Assembly (NCBI GenBank): GCA_965197825.1
Contig: CBDANW010000003.1
Span: 2,728,001-2,792,000, forward strand
From: CBDANW01 sp965197825
GTDB taxonomy: Bacteria > Acidobacteriota > Vicinamibacteria > Marinacidobacterales > DATDRI01
Length of the DNA: 64,000 nucleotides
Direction of reading: 5' to 3'
In this document: positions 8,827-17,500 of the stretch, piece after piece
Layout: every line of letters starts with the position of its first letter
Position numbering within the stretch: the stretch's first letter is position 1
Notes under the pieces: model-generated
What the model was told of the DNA's origin: nothing
Seen by the model: only the letters and a program-made list of their open reading frames with translations
Database searches by the model: none
Made by a program: the position numbers and the translations under genes

Positions 8827-9684
8827 CTAGGGAAGCCGCAAGTGCTCGTATTTCCGGCCGAGCCGCGGGTCGGGATCGAGCCCGTAATCGAACTCGGTGA
8901 GGGCGCCCTCCCACCCTCCGTATGAGGGATTGGGAAGAACGAACCACCGGCTACCCCAGTAGGCGTCGTGCTCCTCAACCAGCGCGTTTCTTTCCTCCAG
9001 GGAAGCCCGCGACCCGGTCACGAAGTCGTTCAGGTCGTCCCCGAACAGCAACAAGACCCGATAGCGAGAGGCAATCTCGGCACGTCTCCCCGACTTGTCG
9101 GAGACATCCCATTCTTCTCTCTCGGCACGCGTGTACAGCGTGTCCTCGTCGGGATCCAGAGGAAATCCGTGCTTTTCCAAGTTTCTCCGGGTGGCTTCTT
9201 CCACCTCGTGCCGCCGGTTGGTCAGATATATCACGGTCACGCCGCGCTCGGCCGCGTACTGGGTGAACTCGACGGCCCCGGGAATCGGTAGCGCCTGCTC
9301 CAGACGGCACCATTCGTTCCAGGTACCGGTCTGGAAGGTTGTATCCTGGGCGATGAGGTTCGCCTCGAAAGAGGAATTGTCCAGGACGGTCTCGTCCACG
9401 TCCAAGATCACCGCGGGGGGAAGCTCGGAGGCATCCTCGGCCTGCTCGATGGCGGCGGTCCAAGTCGGGTCCTCGAGGGCCGCATCGAGCATCCGCTCGC
9501 CTTGCCGATAAGTCTGCCTGGTCAGAGCGCGCCACTCTCCCGCGGTTTGCATCCACAGGACGCTGTTCAGAAGCTCCAGCGCGTAGGGCCTTCCGACCTC
9601 GTCCGCGACGTCTCTTTCTGAAAAGAGGTGGCTTCCCAGAAGGACGCCGATTCCCAGCAATAAGATGGCAACCGTTATCTTCAT
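8827..9684 (-). CDS. HAD acid phosphatase, class B/e(P4) type, exported
   Basis: The 285-residue protein starts at the ATG at 9684, which places a hydrophobic signal (MKITVAILLLGIGVLLG) at the N-terminus; an upstream in-frame ATG at 9765 would bury it. The phosphatase motif I is VILDVDETVLDN (nucleophile Asp and acid/base Asp of DxDxT), and motif IV is LFGDDLNDF. The intervening YLTNRR segment matches motif II. This fits the acid phosphatase class B and lipoprotein e(P4) group (periplasmic nucleotidase or phosphomonoesterase). There is no lipobox Cys after the hydrophobic segment, so it may be membrane-anchored or secreted. The gene stands alone on this strand. Confidence 0.87.
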   Translation of the reverse strand: MKITVAILLLGIGVLLGSHLFSERDVADEVGRPYALELLNSVLWMQTAGEWRALTRQTYRQGERMLDAALEDPTWTAAIEQAEDASELPPAVILDVDETVLDNSSFEANLIAQDTTFQTGTWNEWCRLEQALPIPGAVEFTQYAAERGVTVIYLTNRRHEVEEATRRNLEKHGFPLDPDEDTLYTRAEREEWDVSDKSGRRAEIASRYRVLLLFGDDLNDFVTGSRASLEERNALVEEHDAYWGSRWFVLPNPSYGGWEGALTEFDYGLDPDPRLGRKYEHLRLP

Positions 9685-9835
9685 GTTCGTGCCTCGGTCA
9701 TCTCGTTTCCCCCGCTCGCCGACGGTACCCACTATAAATGATCCCACTGAAAGCCCGAAAAACAAGAGAGTCCTCCGTCGGCTTTGCCCGCCGGGCCAAT
9801 GAAAGGTAGGATCCTCCCCTTCTCACTCGCAACGA

Positions 9836-10786
9836 GTGTGGCCGATGCTGAAAACGGGACGAAACGGCTCGAGGACGTTCCTGGTGAGCGGTCTATTGCT
9901 TGCCCTGCTTTCTCTTTTGGGCACGTCTTGTTCGCTCAAGAAGCGCGCGGTGAATACCCTCGCGGAGGTGCTTGCCGAATCGGAAGTCGTGTATCTTTCC
10001 GACGAGGATCCGGAGCTCGTCGCCGAGGCGTTGCCCTTCAATTTGAAGACCCTCGAGACCCTTCTCCAATCGAGCCCGGATCACCGGGGGCTGCTCCTAT
10101 CCGCCGCCACTGGATTCACGTTCTACGCCTATGGGTTCGTCGAGCCCCTGGCCGATCGGATCGAGGACGAAGACTTCGAGCAGGCGGAAGTGATTCGCGA
10201 TCGCGCCGCCCGTCTGTACTGGCGAGCCTATCGTTACGGAATCCGTGGCCTCGATGTCGAGCACCCGGGTTTCGGCAAGACCTTGTCGATCGAGCCCGAG
10301 ACGACCGCGGCCCAGCTCACCGTGGAAGACGTTCCGCTCGCCTTGTGGACCGCCGCCGCCCTCGGTGGAGCGATCGGTGTTTCCAAGGACGATCCCGAAG
10401 CCACGGCGGATATCGCCGTGGTAGGGGCACTTCTCAACCGGTGCCTGGAACTGGACGCGGAGTACGGAGACGGCATCCTCTACGAGCTCCTCGTCATCTA
10501 TGAGTCACAGCGCGTGGGGGGCTCGATGGAAACTGCCAGGGAGTACTATCAGCGTGCCCTGGAGCTCGCGCAGGGAACCCGTTGTTCGACCTGGCTGATG
10601 TGGGCGGAGAACGTAGCCGTCCCCGAGCAAGACCTGGCGGAGTTCAAAGAGCTCCTTGGCAAAGTTCAGTCGTTCGACGTCGACGCCCATCCCGAGGATC
10701 GACTGCTCAATATTCTCGCTCAGCGCCGCGCCCTTCGGTTACTGGGACGCATCGACGAGCTTTTTCTGGAAGGTGACCTACCGTGA
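9836..10786 (+). CDS. tatT: TRAP-transporter-associated lipoprotein TatT
   Basis: The 316-residue TatT-type protein has a lipoprotein signal ending in the lipobox LLGTSC (Cys about residue 32 from the GTG at 9836; an ATG at 9845 is an alternative start). The mature part is all-helical with TPR-like repeats (GLLLSAATGFTFYAYGFVEP; LLNRCLELDAEYGDG; AREYYQRALELA). In Treponema pallidum, TatT forms a trimer that docks the DctP-like binding protein TatP. The dctP gene follows with a 4-bp ATGA/GTGA-type overlap at 10783, which supports a functional pairing. It probably sits in the periplasm attached to a membrane. Confidence 0.85.
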   Translation: MWPMLKTGRNGSRTFLVSGLLLALLSLLGTSCSLKKRAVNTLAEVLAESEVVYLSDEDPELVAEALPFNLKTLETLLQSSPDHRGLLLSAATGFTFYAYGFVEPLADRIEDEDFEQAEVIRDRAARLYWRAYRYGIRGLDVEHPGFGKTLSIEPETTAAQLTVEDVPLALWTAAALGGAIGVSKDDPEATADIAVVGALLNRCLELDAEYGDGILYELLVIYESQRVGGSMETAREYYQRALELAQGTRCSTWLMWAENVAVPEQDLAEFKELLGKVQSFDVDAHPEDRLLNILAQRRALRLLGRIDELFLEGDLP

Positions 10787-11784
10787 CGCGAAGAGTTTCG
10801 ATCCTGCTGTTCACATTGTTCCTGTTGAGTCTCGGCTCGGTGCTCGAAGCGCGCGTGATCATCCGAATGGGAACGTTGGCACCGGACGGCTCCGCCTGGC
10901 ACAAGATCCTCAGACAAATGGGTGCCGACTGGCGAACGTCTACGGACGGAGAGCTCGTACTCCGCATCTACGCCGGAGGCATCGTCGGAGATGAAGGTGA
11001 AATGATCCGTAAGATGCGGATCGGACAATTACAGGCCGCCGCTATCTCAAACGCCGGTCTCGCCGAGATCGATCCGTCCGGCTACGCTTTGATGTTGCCC
11101 ATGATGTTCGACAGCTACGAGGAATGGGACTACGTGCGGCAGAAGGTCAATCCGACGCTCGAAGCGAAGCTCAGAGAAAAAGGGTTCGTGGTTCTTGCCT
11201 GGTCGGACGTGGGCTGGGTCTACTTCTTCTCCAAAGAACCTCTTCAGAGACCGAGCCAGCTACAGAAGATGAAGCTGGCTGCGTCGGCAACCGAAGCGGC
11301 GACGGTCGCGATCATGAAATGGGCCGGTTTCAATCCCGTGCCTATATCCGCGGTGGACATGGCCACCGGTTTACAGACGGGTCTCATCGACTCCTTCTAT
11401 CTGCCCATTATTCTGGCTGAAGGCTCGCAGTTCTACCGGCACGCGCGCCACATGACTGATATGAGATGGGCGCCGCTCCAGGGAGCTCTCGTCATGCACG
11501 AGGATGGATGGGACAAGCTGACGCCCGCGCAACAGAACACGATCGTGACCATCGCCCATCAGGTGGGAACGGATCTCAGAGAGGACACGCGTCGCCAGGA
11601 ACAACTCTCCCTGGAAGCCATGAAGAAGAGGGGGCTTCAGGTCCTGCCGGTGGATGAAACGGCCCTCGCCGAATGGCGCCGAACCGCCGAGGCCGCTTAC
11701 CCTCAGGTTCGCGAGAAGCTAGTGCCCCCGGACATGTTCGATCGCGTCCAGCAGTTGCGCGACGAGTTCAGAGCGGCGCGATAG
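10783..11784 (+). CDS. TRAP transporter substrate-binding protein (DctP/TatP family)
   Basis: The 333-residue DctP-family protein starts with GTG at 10783, overlapping the tatT stop. A Sec signal (RVSILLFTLFLLSLGSVLEA) is followed by the binding protein start VIIRMGTLAPDGSAWHKI. The family features LRIYAGGIVGDEGEMIRKMRIGQ and the substrate-domain segment AVDMATGLQTGLIDSFY are present. It captures an organic anion in the periplasm and delivers it to the DctQM permease encoded 22 bp downstream. The substrate cannot be read from sequence. TatT next to it implies an association-state TRAP system rather than the classical sialic-acid or C4-dicarboxylate type. Confidence 0.9.
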   Translation: MTRRVSILLFTLFLLSLGSVLEARVIIRMGTLAPDGSAWHKILRQMGADWRTSTDGELVLRIYAGGIVGDEGEMIRKMRIGQLQAAAISNAGLAEIDPSGYALMLPMMFDSYEEWDYVRQKVNPTLEAKLREKGFVVLAWSDVGWVYFFSKEPLQRPSQLQKMKLAASATEAATVAIMKWAGFNPVPISAVDMATGLQTGLIDSFYLPIILAEGSQFYRHARHMTDMRWAPLQGALVMHEDGWDKLTPAQQNTIVTIAHQVGTDLREDTRRQEQLSLEAMKKRGLQVLPVDETALAEWRRTAEAAYPQVREKLVPPDMFDRVQQLRDEFRAAR

Positions 11785-11806
11785 GAGCCGAGCGCATCCC
11801 TTCATC

Positions 11807-13606
11807 GTGAGAAAACTACATCTCCTCGAGGACAGCCTGTCTGCCCTCGCGCTTCTCACGATGGCCCTCCTGCCGCTGCTGGAGATCGTCATCCGGAAAT
11901 TCTACACCAGTGGCATCCCCGGCTCCGCGACCTGGGTGCAGCATCTGGCACTCTGGGTCGGCTTCCTGGGTGCCGCCATCGCGGCTCGCAAAGGCGAGAT
12001 GTTGTCCCTTACCGCTGGCGGCACGCTTCTCCGGAACAAGTGGAAGACCGCGGCGGAGATCTTCACCGCCGGCGTCGGCTTCGCGGTCTGCGCGGTCCTG
12101 GCGAAGGGAAGCCTCGAGCTCGTTCTAGTGGAACGGGAAGGCGGCCGCGAGCTGGCACTCGGCGTTCCGGTCTGGTTCGCAGAGGTCATCATGCCGGTGG
12201 CCTTCGCGGTGATCGGGGTCCGCATTCTTCAGCGCCTGCCAGGAGGCTGGTCTTCGCGCGTTATCGCCGCGAGCTTCGTCGTCGTGCCCATCCTCCTCGG
12301 ATGGATGGAGGATCTCCCCGGCAGCGGCGTCCTGCTGCCACTCGTTCTCACCATCATTCTGGCCACCGCGCTGGGAGCCCCCATCTTCGTGGGACTAGCA
12401 GGCGTGGCGGCGGTGCTTCTCTGGAACAACTACGATCCGGTCTCCGCCATCGCGGTCGAGACTTACAACCTGGCTCTCAAACCGATCCTGCCCACCATTC
12501 CCCTCTTCACGTTGGCCGGCTACATCCTAGCCGAGGGTGGGACGCCTCGACGATTGGTGCGCCTCTTCCGTGCCGTCTTCGGCTGGATGCCCGGCGGCGT
12601 TGCGATCGCGGCCATAGGGGTTTGTGCGTTCTTTACGAGCTTTACCGGCGGAAGCGGCGTCACGATCCTCGCCATGGGCGGGTTGCTCTACCCGATGCTG
12701 ATCGAAGAAAAATACCGCGAGCAGTTCAGCTCCGGACTCCTCACATCCGCCGGCTCCCTGGGGCTCCTCTTCCCTCCTTCTCTGGCGGTGATCCTCTATG
12801 GGCTCGTGGCGGGGATCGATATCCGAAAGCTCTTCGTCAGCGGGTGGGTGCCAGCGATCCTCGAGATCGCACTCGTCGCCGCCTTCGCGCTCGTCTACAG
12901 CAGGCGTTCCCAGGTCGTTCGCGTTCCCTTTCATGGCCGCCAAGCGTTAGAGGCCGCATGGAAGGCGAAGTGGGAGATTGCCATTCCGGTGATCGTAGTG
13001 GGCAGCATCTTGGGCGGGTTCGCCACGCTGGTCGAGGCGGCGGCGGTCACGGTGCTCTACGCGCTCGTGCTCGAGTTCGCCATCCACCGGGATCTCGAGT
13101 TGCGCCGCGATTTGCTCCGGGTCGTTGGAAACGCGGCCACCCTGATCGGAGGCGTGTTGATCATCCTCGGCGTGGCGCTCGGCCTCACCAACTACCTGGT
13201 CATTGCTCGAATCCCCCTACAGGCCGTCGAGTGGGTTCAAACCTTCGTCGAATCGCCTTTGTTCTTCCTCCTTCTCCTCAACATCTTTCTCCTCATCGTC
13301 GGATGCCTCATGGACATCTACTCGGCGATCGTGGTGGTGGTTCCTCTCATTACTCCGCTGGCGCTCGTCTTCGGTGTGGATCCTTTTCATCTGGGCATCA
13401 TCTTCCTCACTAACCTCGAGCTCGGCTACCTGACCCCACCGGTCGGCATGAATCTCTTCTTGGCATCCTATCGCTTCAAACGGTCGCTGCCCGACATCTA
13501 TCGCGCCGCGTTTCCCTTCCTGGCGATCCGAGCCGTGGGGGTCTTGCTGGTGACCTACATACCGGCGTTGACGGCGTTTCTTCCCCGACTACTGGGAATG
13601 GAATAA
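11807..13606 (+). CDS. Fused TRAP permease (DctQ-DctM)
   Basis: The 599-residue GTG-start ORF joins the small DctQ subunit (residues about 1-165, four membrane segments) to the large DctM subunit (about 170-599). The latter carries the DctM hallmarks TNLELGYLTPPVGMNLFLASY near the C-terminus and FTGGSGVTILAMGG mid-protein. Fusions of this type couple sodium flux to uptake. Neighbours upstream (TatT, DctP) complete the transporter. The downstream MITE lies about 12 bp after the stop. Confidence 0.92.
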   Translation: MRKLHLLEDSLSALALLTMALLPLLEIVIRKFYTSGIPGSATWVQHLALWVGFLGAAIAARKGEMLSLTAGGTLLRNKWKTAAEIFTAGVGFAVCAVLAKGSLELVLVEREGGRELALGVPVWFAEVIMPVAFAVIGVRILQRLPGGWSSRVIAASFVVVPILLGWMEDLPGSGVLLPLVLTIILATALGAPIFVGLAGVAAVLLWNNYDPVSAIAVETYNLALKPILPTIPLFTLAGYILAEGGTPRRLVRLFRAVFGWMPGGVAIAAIGVCAFFTSFTGGSGVTILAMGGLLYPMLIEEKYREQFSSGLLTSAGSLGLLFPPSLAVILYGLVAGIDIRKLFVSGWVPAILEIALVAAFALVYSRRSQVVRVPFHGRQALEAAWKAKWEIAIPVIVVGSILGGFATLVEAAAVTVLYALVLEFAIHRDLELRRDLLRVVGNAATLIGGVLIILGVALGLTNYLVIARIPLQAVEWVQTFVESPLFFLLLLNIFLLIVGCLMDIYSAIVVVVPLITPLALVFGVDPFHLGIIFLTNLELGYLTPPVGMNLFLASYRFKRSLPDIYRAAFPFLAIRAVGVLLVTYIPALTAFLPRLLGME

Positions 13607-13617
13607 CCGGAGCGGGC

Positions 13618-13780
13618 TAGTGCCCTGTATCAGTAATTCGTCACCTAAGTCTCGGCCCCTTTTGCGCGCTGGCTTCGTTGCGCCTCCTCGAAATATCCAG
13701 ATACGACTTCGTCGGCACGCCTCGCCAGCACACAAAATGGCCTCGAGCCTTAGGCAACGATCCACTGATACAGGACACTA
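13618..13780. mobile_element. MITE copy 2, about 159 bp, TA-flanked
   Basis: TA dinucleotides at 13618-13619 and 13779-13780 bound an element with long terminal inverted repeats: left GTGCCCTGTATCAGTAATTC and right (inward) GTGTCCTGTATCAGTGGATC, continuing for about 40 bp. The removed target would read CTAG. It is non-coding and lies between the TRAP genes and etfB. A half copy of its right end occurs at 35.7 kb. The interior is related to MITE copy 1. Confidence 0.85.
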
Positions 13781-13825
13781 GTCGACGCCCGCGAGCTTCT
13801 TCTAGGAGTATGATAACGGGAACAG

Positions 13826-14620
13826 ATGAAGACATTAGTCCTGGTGAAGTACATCCCCGATTCGAACTCTCCTTTCCGGATCAACGGCTCGGCGACGTGG
13901 GTGGACGATGCCAACCTGAGCTTTGTCCTCAACGAGTACGATCGCTACGCTCTCGAAGAGCTCTTGGCGCTCAAAGACGCCGGCAAGGCCTCTGAAGTCG
14001 TCGCGCTGACGATGGGCCCGGCCGCGGCTACGTCCGCGCTCAGGACCTGCCTCGCCACCGGCGTCGATCGCGCCATTCACGTCAAAGACGATGCGCTCGA
14101 AGGATGCGATCCGCTCTCACTCGCGAAAGTCATCAAAGCAGCGCTCCAGAACGAAGGGTTCTCTCTGATCCTCGCCGGACTTCAGGCGGACGACGACAAC
14201 CATACCCAGGTCGGAGCCCTGGTGGCCCGCCTTCTCGACTGGCCATGCGCCACCGCGGCGATGAGTCTCTCGCTGCAAAGTGAAGACGAGATTCGCGTCG
14301 AGAGAGAGCTCGAGAACAACCGACTCCAGGTCGTCGACCTGGCGCTTCCGGCGGTGGTGACCGTACAGACCGGGATCAATACGCCGCGCTACTCGAGCCT
14401 GAAGGGGATCATGGCTGCCAAGAAAAAAGAGATCCGCACCGTCGGTCTCGGCGATCTTGGCCTCGAGGCCGGCAACTTCGGTGGGAGAGCTGCCCGGATG
14501 AAAACCGTCGGCTTCTCCCAACCACCCAAAGGCAAGGGTGCCGAGATCCTCGAAGGAGGCCCGGACGATGTGGCAAAAGAGCTATTGAAACGGATCCGCG
14601 AGAATACGGGAGTGATCTAG
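13826..14620 (+). CDS. etfB: Electron transfer flavoprotein beta subunit
   Basis: The 264-residue EtfB starts at ATG 13826. Family signatures include LVLVKYIPDSN, FVLNEYDRYALEELLALKD, a LILAGLQADDDN segment and AVVTVQTGINTPRYSSLKGIMAAKKKE near residues 175-200. EtfAB relays electrons from acyl-CoA and related dehydrogenases to the quinone pool through ETF:quinone oxidoreductase. etfA begins 3 bp after the stop. Between the TRAP operon and etfB lies MITE copy 2, which may have altered an older transcriptional link. Confidence 0.95.
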   Translation: MKTLVLVKYIPDSNSPFRINGSATWVDDANLSFVLNEYDRYALEELLALKDAGKASEVVALTMGPAAATSALRTCLATGVDRAIHVKDDALEGCDPLSLAKVIKAALQNEGFSLILAGLQADDDNHTQVGALVARLLDWPCATAAMSLSLQSEDEIRVERELENNRLQVVDLALPAVVTVQTGINTPRYSSLKGIMAAKKKEIRTVGLGDLGLEAGNFGGRAARMKTVGFSQPPKGKGAEILEGGPDDVAKELLKRIRENTGVI

Positions 14621-14622
14621 CG

Positions 14623-15624
14623 ATGGGCTGCAAGGTATTGATTCTGGCAGAGCACGAGGATGGAGCGGTCAAGGATATTTCCTTCGAGCTCCTGGGCATG
14701 GCGCACCGGGTGGCGGGCGAAGCCGGTTGGACGGGGCCAACCGACGTCAAGGCCATCCTTCTCGGCCAGGGTGCCCACGACCTAGCCAACGAGCTCGCCA
14801 AGCGCGGCGCGGGCGAAGTGATTTACGCGGAAGGATCGGCCGTCGCCAACTACACCGGAGACGGCTACCGGCGAGTCCTGGAGGCCGTCATCCAGGAAGA
14901 ATCACCCGAGCTCGTTCTCATCGGCCATACGCCAAACGGTTGGGACGTCGCTCCCTTGGTGGCGGCAGGCCTCGACGTTCCTCTCGCCACGGGCTGCTCC
15001 AACATCACGCTCGACAAGCTCAAAGGGGGCAAGATGCGCTTCGTGCGGAAGGCGTTCAACGGAAAATTCGTCCACGAGGTTGAGATCGAGAACGCATCGC
15101 CGCTAATCGCTACTGTGGATAAGGGCGCCGCCGAGCCCGTCTCCGGAAGCGCGCAAGGAACGGTGCTCAAGATGGGTGCCCCAGTTCAAGAATCCGATCT
15201 CAAGGCGCACTTCGTTGAAGTCAAGAAGGGAGAGTCGGGTGGGGTCGATCTCACGCAGGCTCAGATCATCGTCTCGGGTGGACGCGGCATCGGGGACGCC
15301 GAGAAGCTGGACGTCGTGAAAGAGCTCGCCGAGGCGCTGGGCGGCCAGGTAGGAGCCTCCCGTGCGGTGATCGATGCAGGTTGGTTGCCGCACGAACACC
15401 AGATCGGAAGCAGCGGCGTGAGCGTCAACCCCAAGCTCTACGTGGCCGCCGGCATCTCGGGCGCGATCCAGCACGTCGTGGGAATGAAGGGCTCGGGCTA
15501 CATCGTCGCTATTAATAAAGATGCCGACGCCCCCATCTTCGGTGTCGCCGACGTGGGCGTGGTGGGAGATCTCTTCGAGTATCTGCCCGCTCTCACGAAA
15601 GTCGTGAAGGAAGCCAAAGGCTAG
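14623..15624 (+). CDS. etfA: Electron transfer flavoprotein alpha subunit
   Basis: The 333-residue EtfA has an N-terminal domain to about residue 200 and the FAD-binding C-terminal domain with the classical run SGGRGIGDAEKL, AVIDAGWLPHEHQIG, GISGAIQHVVGMKGSG and INKDADAPIFGVADVGVVGD. All FAD-contact segments are intact. It pairs with EtfB directly upstream. The acyl-CoA dehydrogenase partner is not in this window. Confidence 0.95.
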   Translation: MGCKVLILAEHEDGAVKDISFELLGMAHRVAGEAGWTGPTDVKAILLGQGAHDLANELAKRGAGEVIYAEGSAVANYTGDGYRRVLEAVIQEESPELVLIGHTPNGWDVAPLVAAGLDVPLATGCSNITLDKLKGGKMRFVRKAFNGKFVHEVEIENASPLIATVDKGAAEPVSGSAQGTVLKMGAPVQESDLKAHFVEVKKGESGGVDLTQAQIIVSGGRGIGDAEKLDVVKELAEALGGQVGASRAVIDAGWLPHEHQIGSSGVSVNPKLYVAAGISGAIQHVVGMKGSGYIVAINKDADAPIFGVADVGVVGDLFEYLPALTKVVKEAKG

Positions 15625-15656
15625 GGCGTTATTGAGCGGAATCCCGATCGACCCGA

Positions 15657-15836
15657 TCACTGCCAGCTCTCATCGAGATGACGAGCACTAAGGTCGGCCC
15701 ACTCGTCGTCCTCGCAACGCTCGACTTCTCGTCGTTCGGCGTAGTAGGCAGCGATCTCCGCCTCTAATCCGCGGCGACGACGTTCCGCCAGCCACCGCTT
15801 CAACGAGAGCAGCACGTGAGTGTCGAGAAGAAGCAT
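15657..15836 (-). pseudogene. PIN-toxin start fused to an antitoxin-like tail
   Basis: A 59-residue frame overlaps the Phd-type antitoxin stop (TGATG). Its first ten residues, MLLLDTHVLL, are the standard VapC PIN-domain start with the first catalytic Asp. The PIN core is missing: the text switches to RRRGLEAEIAAYYAERR and DDEWADLSARHLDESW, which resembles the C-terminal half of ribbon-helix-helix type antitoxins. It looks like a deletion joining two toxin-antitoxin modules. It cannot be a working nuclease. Confidence 0.6.
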
Positions 15837-16075
15837 CAGCGCTCAGCCTCCCATTCAACATCAATTGGCTCCAAGATGCCGCCATGAACCTTGACGAAAC
15901 CGCGGGCAAACCCGAACAACGTCTTGCTTTCTTGCTCTTGGACCGGCACGAGCATCGCAACCGGCTTTCCGCGCTTGGTAATGACAACCGGCTTGCGCCG
16001 CTTCGACAGTTCCTCGATCACCCGGGAACAGTGAGACTTGAGGTCGCTAACGCTCATTTCGCGATTCTTGGTCAT
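15836..16075 (-). CDS. Phd/YefM-family antitoxin
   Basis: The 79-residue protein has the Phd/YefM N-terminal DNA-binding motif (MSVSDLKSHCSRVIEEL) and the RRKPVVITKRGKPVAMLVP strand. The C-terminal toxin-binding tail follows (GFARGFVKVHGGILEPID). It normally neutralises a PIN-domain toxin encoded immediately downstream; here that toxin is reduced to its first codons. A palindrome directly before the start codon may be its own operator. Confidence 0.85.
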   Translation of the reverse strand: MTKNREMSVSDLKSHCSRVIEELSKRRKPVVITKRGKPVAMLVPVQEQESKTLFGFARGFVKVHGGILEPIDVEWEAER

Positions 16076-16076
16076 T

Positions 16077-16094
16077 GGTCAACTCGATTTGACC
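16077..16094 (-). promoter_or_regulatory. Candidate antitoxin operator palindrome
   Basis: GGTCAA-6 nt-TTGACC is a perfect 6-bp inverted repeat ending 2 bp before the antitoxin start codon, and a GATAAT-like -10 box lies just upstream. Position and symmetry fit autorepression by the Phd-type protein. Confidence 0.4.
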
Positions 16095-16160
16095 TATTAT
16101 CCCAGGATGCGTCCGCCGCTATCAAATTGCTGGCCTAGGTTCTCACACTCGTTCGCCTAG

Positions 16161-17266
16161 TGGACTGTAACATTTAAGTATTTAGTTGTAATATCTCTCT
16201 CATGCGAGGGAGAGCCGTTGTGTTGACTCAAGCGGAACATAGGGAGCTTGGCAAACGAGTTTCGAGCCGTAGCGGTCGAGCGGATGACGCGCGGATCGCT
16301 CGGATGTTGCTCTTGCTGGCAGACGGTGCAAGCTATACGCAGGTGCAGCAGACGGTGGGCTGCACGGCGCCTTTTATCAGCAAGTGGAAACGCCGATTCT
16401 TGGAGGAGCGTCTGGCAGGTCTGTACGCGCGTCACGAGGGGCGTCCGATTCAAGTGCTCACGCCTCGGATGGAAGCACGGATTCTTTCGTGGACGCAGAA
16501 AAAACCGACCGACGGCTCGACTCACTGGAGCACGCGTCGACTTGCGAAGAAGCTGGGAATCCATCACATGATGGTGGCTCGCACTTGGAAAAAGCATGGT
16601 CTCCAGCCACACCGAATTGAGCATTACAAGGCCTCCAACGATCCGGATTTCGAGACGAAGGCAGCGGATATCATCGGTCTATATATGAATCCACCTCAGC
16701 ACGCTGCGGTGTTTTGTATTGATGAGAAAACGGCGATCCAAGCCCTGGATCGACGGGACCCGATCTTGCCGTTGTCTCCCGGGCGGGCCGAGCGACACGG
16801 TTTCGAGTACGTCCGGCATGGAACGCTTTCTCTCTACGCCGCCTTCGACACGAAGACGGGGGTGGTTTTGGGCAAGACTGTCCGCCGCCATACCAGCCAG
16901 GAGTTCGTCGCCTTCTTGGAGCAGCTGGTTGCGAGCCACAAGCGAAAGCGCGAAATACATGTCATCCTCGACAATCTGTCGGCTCACAAGACCGCCAAGG
17001 TCGCACAGTTCCTCGAGGCCAACCCAAAAGTCCGACTCCACTTCACACCCACATATTCCTCCTGGCTGAACAAAATCGAACTCTGGTTCTCCAAGATCGA
17101 GCGTGCCCTGATCCATCGAGGCGTGTTCACGTCAACCCACGACCTGACCCGCAAGATCATGCGCTACATTCGCAAGTACAACGAAGACCCCAAGCCCGTG
17201 AAGTGGACCTACAACGATCCGTCACGACGCATTAAAACCACTAAACGTTCAGTTGTTACAGTCCAC
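16161..17266 (+). mobile_element. IS630-family element, copy A
   Basis: About 1.1 kb, flanked by TA duplications (16159-16160, 17267-17268). The terminal inverted repeat is GTGGACTGTAACA and remains recognisable for about 35 bp. The empty site would be CCTAGT, so the target is CTAG, as known for IS630. The sequence is nearly identical to copies at 24.8 and 44.6 kb, which implies recent transposition. Confidence 0.93.
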
Positions 17267-17269
17267 TAG
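16202..17269 (+). CDS. IS630-family transposase (copy A)
   Basis: The 355-residue transposase has an N-terminal helix-turn-helix (ADGASYTQVQQTVGCTAPFI) and the DDE domain: Asp in VFCIDEKTAIQA, Asp in HVILDNLSAHKT, Glu in NKIELWFSKIERAL. The stop codon TAG is formed by the TA of the target plus the following host G. It differs from copy D by one residue (Thr versus Ile near the C-terminus). It appears intact and potentially active. Confidence 0.95.
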   Translation: MRGRAVVLTQAEHRELGKRVSSRSGRADDARIARMLLLLADGASYTQVQQTVGCTAPFISKWKRRFLEERLAGLYARHEGRPIQVLTPRMEARILSWTQKKPTDGSTHWSTRRLAKKLGIHHMMVARTWKKHGLQPHRIEHYKASNDPDFETKAADIIGLYMNPPQHAAVFCIDEKTAIQALDRRDPILPLSPGRAERHGFEYVRHGTLSLYAAFDTKTGVVLGKTVRRHTSQEFVAFLEQLVASHKRKREIHVILDNLSAHKTAKVAQFLEANPKVRLHFTPTYSSWLNKIELWFSKIERALIHRGVFTSTHDLTRKIMRYIRKYNEDPKPVKWTYNDPSRRIKTTKRSVVTVH

Positions 17270-17275
17270 TCCGTC

Positions 17276-17500
17276 TCACCAAGTTGCCAAGCTCACCACC
17301 ACTCGCAGACCCGGCTGGTTGTCCTCCAGAAAAAGCTCGGCATGATGGAGCCCGGCGACCGCAGCCACCAAGCTCATGCCCGGGCCGGCACCGGGGAGTG
17401 GACCCCATTGCCATATTGCGATGGCGCCCGAAAGAGCCAGCGTGGCGGCAGCCATTCTGAAGAACCGCTTCGATTTGCTAATGTTCCTGGTATCAGTCAT
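17276..17500 (-). CDS. Small hydrophobic ORF of unknown function
   Basis: The 74-residue frame starts at ATG 17500 with an excellent GGGGAGG ribosome site 6 bp upstream. One membrane or signal segment is visible (FFRMAAATLALSGAIAIW), followed by a Gly/Pro-rich turn and a second apolar stretch (MSLVAAVAGLHHAELFL). The stop lies 8 bp from the IS630 copy A end, so the original C-terminus may have been longer. No family is recognised. Confidence 0.5.
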   Translation of the reverse strand: MTDTRNISKSKRFFRMAAATLALSGAIAIWQWGPLPGAGPGMSLVAAVAGLHHAELFLEDNQPGLRVVVSLATW

